DNA of 64,000 bases, from positions 62,001-126,000 of the forward strand of contig JAIXRN010000015.1 of NCBI GenBank assembly GCA_027485165.1, given 5' to 3'. The notes beneath the pieces are model-generated. The model was given only the letters and a program-made list of their open reading frames with translations. It was not told the DNA's origin and searched no databases. The position numbers were made by a program, and so were the translations under genes. The stretch comes from Rubrivivax sp. (lineage in GTDB: Bacteria > Pseudomonadota > Gammaproteobacteria > Burkholderiales > Burkholderiaceae_C). Each line of letters begins with the position of its first letter. The first letter of the stretch is position 1. Shown here piece after piece: positions 60,037 through 64,000 of this stretch.

Positions 60037-60743
60037 TGACCGGACTAAGCGCACCTGCGCCAGTTCAGCGCACACGTGCATTGCCCGCACCCGTTGGCGG
60101 CTTTGCCACTTGGTGGTTTGATGGTGGTCTGGATGTTGGCTTTGGCGCGCCGCATGGCCCGCGCGCCCGGCTGCAATCAAACTCTACGCTGGCACCAGCC
60201 AGCCTGGTTGCCAGCCGCTTATTCAGCGCGGGCCGATCTGCGACCACTGGCAGTTCGCTGCAACGTGTGCTGGACTGGCGTTGGTGCGTGACCCAGACCC
60301 TCGACCCCGCCCATCGCCTGGCTGCGTGCCAGCGTCTGGCGGGTGTGTGGCTGGCCCGCCATGAGCCGGCTTGGCTTCGGCGCTGGCCGCTGACCCTGCA
60401 GCGCTGGGCGCGCGCGCTGGCCAGCACGCAGAACTTCCAGGCACGGCATGACTTCTCAGCCGTCTTGGCTGATGCGTCCACCGGCGCCAACGCAGCCCCG
60501 GACGGCACGCCCGCCGAAGCGGCAGCCTGGGCCTGGATAGAGCTGCGCCCCCGCATGGAGACGGGCTTTCCCGACCTGTGGGCGCGCTGCGATGGCGAGC
60601 CGCTGACACAAGACTCTGCGCGCCTCCCGCTGTTGAGCAGCCCCGGCGGCCCGGGCGAAGCGGGGGTAGTCAGCCAGGGCGAAAGCTTGAGGGCGCTGCG
60701 CGCTTGGCTGGCGTGCATCGATTCATTGGAAACTCGCCGATGA
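60036..60743 (+). CDS. sctK: T3SS sorting-platform protein SctK
   Basis: A 235-residue Trp/Arg-rich protein (LDWRWCVTQTLDPAHRLAAC, WLRRWPLTLQRWARALASTQ) in the place of YscK/HrpD between sctJ and sctL. SctK links the SctD ring to the SctQ pods. Sequence signal is weak, but synteny and overlaps on both sides (TGATG and ATGA) make the assignment reasonable. Confidence 0.75.
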   Translation: MTGLSAPAPVQRTRALPAPVGGFATWWFDGGLDVGFGAPHGPRARLQSNSTLAPASLVASRLFSAGRSATTGSSLQRVLDWRWCVTQTLDPAHRLAACQRLAGVWLARHEPAWLRRWPLTLQRWARALASTQNFQARHDFSAVLADASTGANAAPDGTPAEAAAWAWIELRPRMETGFPDLWARCDGEPLTQDSARLPLLSSPGGPGEAGVVSQGESLRALRAWLACIDSLETRR

Positions 60744-61396
60744 GTTTCACCGCCCGCAGCATGCAGTTGCCAGACCGGGCCCTGTTGCTTGACGGCTGCG
60801 TCACGCCGTCGGCCCTGCACTGCTTCAGCGACGCGCGCACGGTTGCGCAGGCAATCGAGGACGACGCCCGTGCCCAGGCCGACGAGATCCTGGCGCTGGC
60901 CCAACGTGATGCAACTGCCTGCCTGGATGCCGCCCGCGCCGAGGGCGACCGCATTCGCGCCACCAGCCACGCCCAGGCAGTCGACCTGATCGCCCAGATT
61001 CAGCGGCAATGGCAGGTTTGCATTGGCCAGCTGGAAGCAGCGGCCGTCGCCGTCGCTAGAGAAGCGCTACGCGACTTCGGCACAGAGTTGTCGGAAAGCG
61101 AACGCCTGCTGGCCGCGGTGCGCATGGCCGTTGCGCAGTTGCCGGGCGACCCGGTGTCGCTTTCTCTGCCCCACGGTTGTAACTGGGAGCCCGTTCTGCC
61201 GGAGTTGGCCAGTACCAAGGTCAGCCATGTTGACCGCGAAGGTCGTGACATCGAACTGGGCAGCGACTCATTGACGGTAGCCGTCAACGTCGACGAGGGC
61301 TGGGCGCAGGTGGTCAACGAGCTCGGGTTGTGGATGGCTTCGCTGGCGCCTGTGCCAGCCAACGCGGTGCAGGGCGAACCAACTGGGGGCGGCTGA
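60740..61396 (+). CDS. sctL: T3SS stator protein SctL
   Basis: A 218-residue FliH/YscL/HrpE homologue with the characteristic Ala/Glu/Asp-rich helix (DDARAQADEILALAQRDATA, CLDAARAEGDRIRA) and a C-terminal globular domain (GQLEAAAVAVAREALRDFG, DRGR-type HVDREGRDIELG). SctL holds the ATPase and inhibits it. The ATG overlaps the sctK stop (ATGA). Confidence 0.87.
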   Translation: MSFTARSMQLPDRALLLDGCVTPSALHCFSDARTVAQAIEDDARAQADEILALAQRDATACLDAARAEGDRIRATSHAQAVDLIAQIQRQWQVCIGQLEAAAVAVAREALRDFGTELSESERLLAAVRMAVAQLPGDPVSLSLPHGCNWEPVLPELASTKVSHVDREGRDIELGSDSLTVAVNVDEGWAQVVNELGLWMASLAPVPANAVQGEPTGGG

Positions 61397-61457
61397 CGAC
61401 TCATGGCAGTGGGTAGCTTCTCCGACCCTGCCAAACCGCAACGACCCAAGGACCGCC

Positions 61458-61682
61458 ATGACCCTCAGCCAAGACCCCAAAGCGCTGCTGTTTCGCCGCC
61501 ATGCGCAGCGCATGCAAGAGTTCGATGCTGCTGCTCCCGAGATGGCCGAGGCGATGGTCAAGGGTCAGCACGGCGACTTTCAGCAAATGATGAAACAACA
61601 GGCGCTCGAGTCGAAGGGCTTCAACCTGTTGTTGCGCCTGCACAAGAAGCCTAAGCAGAGCGTGGTTGATGAGATCAAGTGA
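61458..61682 (+). CDS. Small T3SS protein in hrpF (Pseudomonas) position
   Basis: A 74-residue helical protein (MTLSQDPKALLFRRHAQRMQ, EAMVKGQHGDFQQMMKQQAL) with an AAGGA ribosome-binding site. In Pseudomonas syringae a small protein of the same length, HrpF, follows hrpE. I infer correspondence from position and size; there is no diagnostic motif. Confidence 0.62.
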   Translation: MTLSQDPKALLFRRHAQRMQEFDAAAPEMAEAMVKGQHGDFQQMMKQQALESKGFNLLLRLHKKPKQSVVDEIK

Positions 61683-61719
61683 CCCGGTTGCGCGCAGCGC
61701 GGCGAACGAGGGGAGATGA

Positions 61720-62058
61720 ATGCTCACCAGCGTTTGTCGCGTGGGTCGCGGCGCGTGGTTGAGCGCCTGCCTATCGCCTTCCCCTTCGCCAGCCGATGTC
61801 GAGGCTGCGCTGCGGCACGCTTACCACGCCGCCCGTCGGGACGCGATTGGCCTGGCCATGAATGAGACTGGCGCCCTGGTGGCTTGTTGCTGGATAGAAG
61901 AATTCCGGGACGAAGCACCCCCGGCGCTGTTGCTGAAGCTCACTCGGTTCGCGAGCGTGTGGCAGCAGGTGGCGACGCCGGTGACGCGGCCCAGCGCTGC
62001 AGCGGATAGACATTCCCTTGAAAACCGGATCCGACATGCCATCCTCCAACAGCGTTGA
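61720..62058 (+). CDS. Small T3SS protein in hrpG (Pseudomonas) position
   Basis: A 112-residue protein with GAGGGGAGA ribosome-binding site, located directly before sctC. A helix-strand pattern (DVEAALRHAYHAARRDAIGL, MNETGALVACCWIEEF) could be a compact chaperone-like fold. In the hrpC operon of Pseudomonas HrpG occupies this place. Its 3' end overlaps the sctC start by 23 bp. Confidence 0.58.
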   Translation: MLTSVCRVGRGAWLSACLSPSPSPADVEAALRHAYHAARRDAIGLAMNETGALVACCWIEEFRDEAPPALLLKLTRFASVWQQVATPVTRPSAAADRHSLENRIRHAILQQR

Positions 62059-63859
62059 TCCTGGCCATCGGGCTGGCCAGGCCGCCGGTGCGAGAACCTG
62101 TCGGGTTAGCTACCCGTCCCAGGGCCTGCGTGCCATTGCGGCGTTGCTTGCCTTGGTGTGGGGTCTGAGCACCACGCCCGGCGCCCGCGCCGCAACGCCC
62201 GCCGGCTGGAAAGAAGCCGGCACCTACACATACCGGGCCGAGCGCACCGCAGTCAACAAAATGCTGGCGGACTTTGCTCGCACCTTCGGCACAAGCCTGG
62301 TGGGTGGAGTTTCTGCGTCGGCCGTCGCCCACGGCCGCTTTACCGCCGACAGCCCTGAGCTGTACCTCGACCGTCTGGCAAGCGAGTACCGCTTTAGCTG
62401 GTTCGTCTTCAACAACCAGCTTTTCGTTTCGCCCTTGGCCGACCGCGTGTCAGACCGACTTGATGTTGGCGAGATGACCGGCGCCGACGTCAAGCAGGCG
62501 CTAATTGGCCTGGGCTTGTACGAAGCCAAGTTTGGCTGGGGCGAACTGCAGGAGGAGGGGGCGGTGTTGGTGGCCGGCCCGCGCGAATACGTGAAGCAGG
62601 TGCGTATGGCCATCTCCAAGGACCTTGATAGCGACGAGGTTCGGACCATGACCTTCAAGGTGCGACACGGCTTCGTAGAAGACCGTGAAATTGGTTTTCG
62701 AGGCAGCAAGCTGGTGGTGCCTGGCCTGGTGACCATCCTGCGTAATTTGGCGAAGGATGTGCGGGCTGAATCGCCGCTGAGCAACGGGTCGGTACCGTCC
62801 AGCGCGGTGACGCGGTCGCTCGTGGGCCCGGCGTTGAACAGCAGCGTGGTACCTACGGCGCGGGCGCTCGAGGCACGGATCAACCCGACCGAGCGGCTCA
62901 AGGCACTTCGACGCGATCAACCGGCGCTGATCGAAGGCGACGTCCGTACCAATATGGTTATCGTGCGCGACCTGCCCCGCAAGCGCGAGTACTACCAGGC
63001 ACTGCTGCGCGAGCTCGATGTGCCGCTGCAGCTGGTGGAAATCGAGGCGGTGATCATCGATATCGAACGCAAACGCCTGAAGGAGCTGGGTATCGACTGG
63101 GCGGGCACCTTTGGTGGTGGCCAGAGTCGCACCGAATTCAGCGTCTCGCCCTCGGGCCAGGGGCTGGGGCCCGCCGGCCTGGTGGCCTCGCCAGGCACGC
63201 TGCTGGTGAGTAACCTGAGCGGCTTCATGGCACAAATCCGCGCTCTGGAAGGCGAGGGGCAGGCCAGCATCGTCGCCAAGCCGGCCGTCATGACGATGGA
63301 CAACCTGGCCGCGGTGATCGATATGAGCGAAACCCGCTACATCAAGCTGGTAGGAGAACGTACGGCGGGCGTAGAGGCCGTGACGGCAGGCACGATGCTA
63401 AAAGTGACGCCCAAGATCATCACCGAGGGCGCGGAGACCGTGGTGCGGCTGATGATCGACATAGAAGACGGCAAGCTACTCGACAACGGCAGCGGAGAGG
63501 CGCCTTCGGTATCTCGCAGCACTGTGGCTACGCAGACTGAGGTGCAAAACCAGCAATCGCTGATGATCGGCGGCTTGCAGGTGCAGACCGATTCTGTGAG
63601 CGAACGCGGAGTGCCTGGCCTCTCAAGGCTGCCATTGATAGGCGCCATGTTTCGGGGGTCCAACCGGGCGGCTTCGACGCGCGACCGCTTGTTCCTGATC
63701 ACGCCACGCATCATTAACCGGCCCATCGAGCAAACGCGGGCGGCGGCGCTTGCCCAACGCCTGTCATCAGGTCATTCAACGACAGCAGTGGATGACGGCA
63801 ACACGACTGCCAGCGTAGAGGCCAAACCCTGGAGATCGACGCCAAGCGTCCGTCCTTGA
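62036..63859 (+). CDS. sctC: T3SS outer-membrane secretin SctC
   Basis: The 607-residue protein has an Ala-rich N-terminal signal sequence, N-domains (YTYRAERTAVNKMLADFART, VRHGFVEDREI), and a C-terminal secretin core (LQLVEIEAVIIDIERKRLKE LG, GVEAVTAGTMLKVTPKII, NQQSLMIGGLQVQTDSVSE GVPGLSRLPLIGAMFRG in pieces) ending shortly after LFLITPRII. It forms the outer ring. An upstream TTG (62,018) is an alternative start. The last 140 bp of the window after it contain no gene that I can see. Confidence 0.95.
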   Translation: MPSSNSVDPGHRAGQAAGARTCRVSYPSQGLRAIAALLALVWGLSTTPGARAATPAGWKEAGTYTYRAERTAVNKMLADFARTFGTSLVGGVSASAVAHGRFTADSPELYLDRLASEYRFSWFVFNNQLFVSPLADRVSDRLDVGEMTGADVKQALIGLGLYEAKFGWGELQEEGAVLVAGPREYVKQVRMAISKDLDSDEVRTMTFKVRHGFVEDREIGFRGSKLVVPGLVTILRNLAKDVRAESPLSNGSVPSSAVTRSLVGPALNSSVVPTARALEARINPTERLKALRRDQPALIEGDVRTNMVIVRDLPRKREYYQALLRELDVPLQLVEIEAVIIDIERKRLKELGIDWAGTFGGGQSRTEFSVSPSGQGLGPAGLVASPGTLLVSNLSGFMAQIRALEGEGQASIVAKPAVMTMDNLAAVIDMSETRYIKLVGERTAGVEAVTAGTMLKVTPKIITEGAETVVRLMIDIEDGKLLDNGSGEAPSVSRSTVATQTEVQNQQSLMIGGLQVQTDSVSERGVPGLSRLPLIGAMFRGSNRAASTRDRLFLITPRIINRPIEQTRAAALAQRLSSGHSTTAVDDGNTTASVEAKPWRSTPSVRP

Positions 63860-64000
63860 CGTTTCCAAGATTGGCGCTTTCAAGGTCCCAACACCGGCGT
63901 AAGCAAAGCCTCGTCGTTTGAATCGCCATAGGTAAGACGGTCTGCGATTGGCAGTGCGACGTGTCGCTGGTGCAGCGCAAACCCGGCGCCTTGCGGAACG

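Noticed and set aside
1-64000. CRISPR arrays, rRNA and tRNA genes
   Set aside because: No regularly spaced repeats, rRNA-like blocks or cloverleaf with CCA-type end were recognised when reading the window.

Overview
The window is high-GC DNA with the codon usage and gene content of a betaproteobacterium, most likely Burkholderiales (Rubrivivax/Leptothrix-like); the species cannot be named from sequence alone. It falls into three parts: ordinary chromosomal genes (about 1-18.4 kb), a decayed junction full of mobile-element debris (about 18.4-24.2 kb), and a type III secretion (T3SS) island that runs from 24 kb to the right edge.

Part 1 holds the end of an M28 peptidase gene, a diguanylate cyclase, a PhoX-like phosphatase, an SDR oxidoreductase, an FkbM methyltransferase, a 1886-residue protein with two alpha/beta-hydrolase domains and a CHAT protease domain, an RlpA lipoprotein overlapping a histidine-kinase-like gene that has lost its phosphoacceptor His, and a LysR regulator divergent from a four-gene redox/transport cluster. 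Part 2 has a frameshifted Rhs C-terminus, an ORF6N fragment, a secreted hypothetical protein, a 1119-residue SARP/BTAD-AAA regulator and an IS5-family remnant.

Part 3 encodes a nearly complete T3SS. The minus-strand block sctW-(hypothetical)-(chaperone)-sctX-like-sctY-like-sctV ... sctD-N-O-P-Q-R-S-T-U follows the hrpJ operon order of Pseudomonas syringae. The plus-strand block (two small needle/pilin candidates)-sctI-J-K-L-(hrpF-like)-(hrpG-like)-sctC follows its hrpA-to-hrcC order. An ECF sigma factor is divergent from sctW, exactly where HrpL sits. The system is therefore best read as Hrp1-like, with two extra genes resembling Ysc-type SctX/SctY. Secreted cargo and helpers include an HrpF/NolX-like translocator, a 208-residue SGHY-motif effector candidate, a frameshifted AvrPphE/HopX-like Cys-His-Asp effector with its chaperone, two large (1429 and 1459 residue) effector candidates each behind a near-duplicate CesT-like chaperone, and a SAM methyltransferase with a regulatory domain.

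The most useful result of reading the raw sequence is a recurring promoter element, CGAACC-N15/16-CCACNNA, close to the HrpL box (GGAACC-N15/16-CCACNNA). Good copies lie upstream of sctW, both sctD copies, both chaperone-effector pairs, the methyltransferase and the needle-to-sctC operon, with weaker copies at other T3SS genes. They define a candidate regulon of the local ECF sigma factor and decide several start codons. Other notable points are a second sctD, a shared coiled-coil block placed at the N-terminus of one giant effector and the C-terminus of the other, an 11-C tract in the sctD leader, and a predicted leaderless sctW mRNA.
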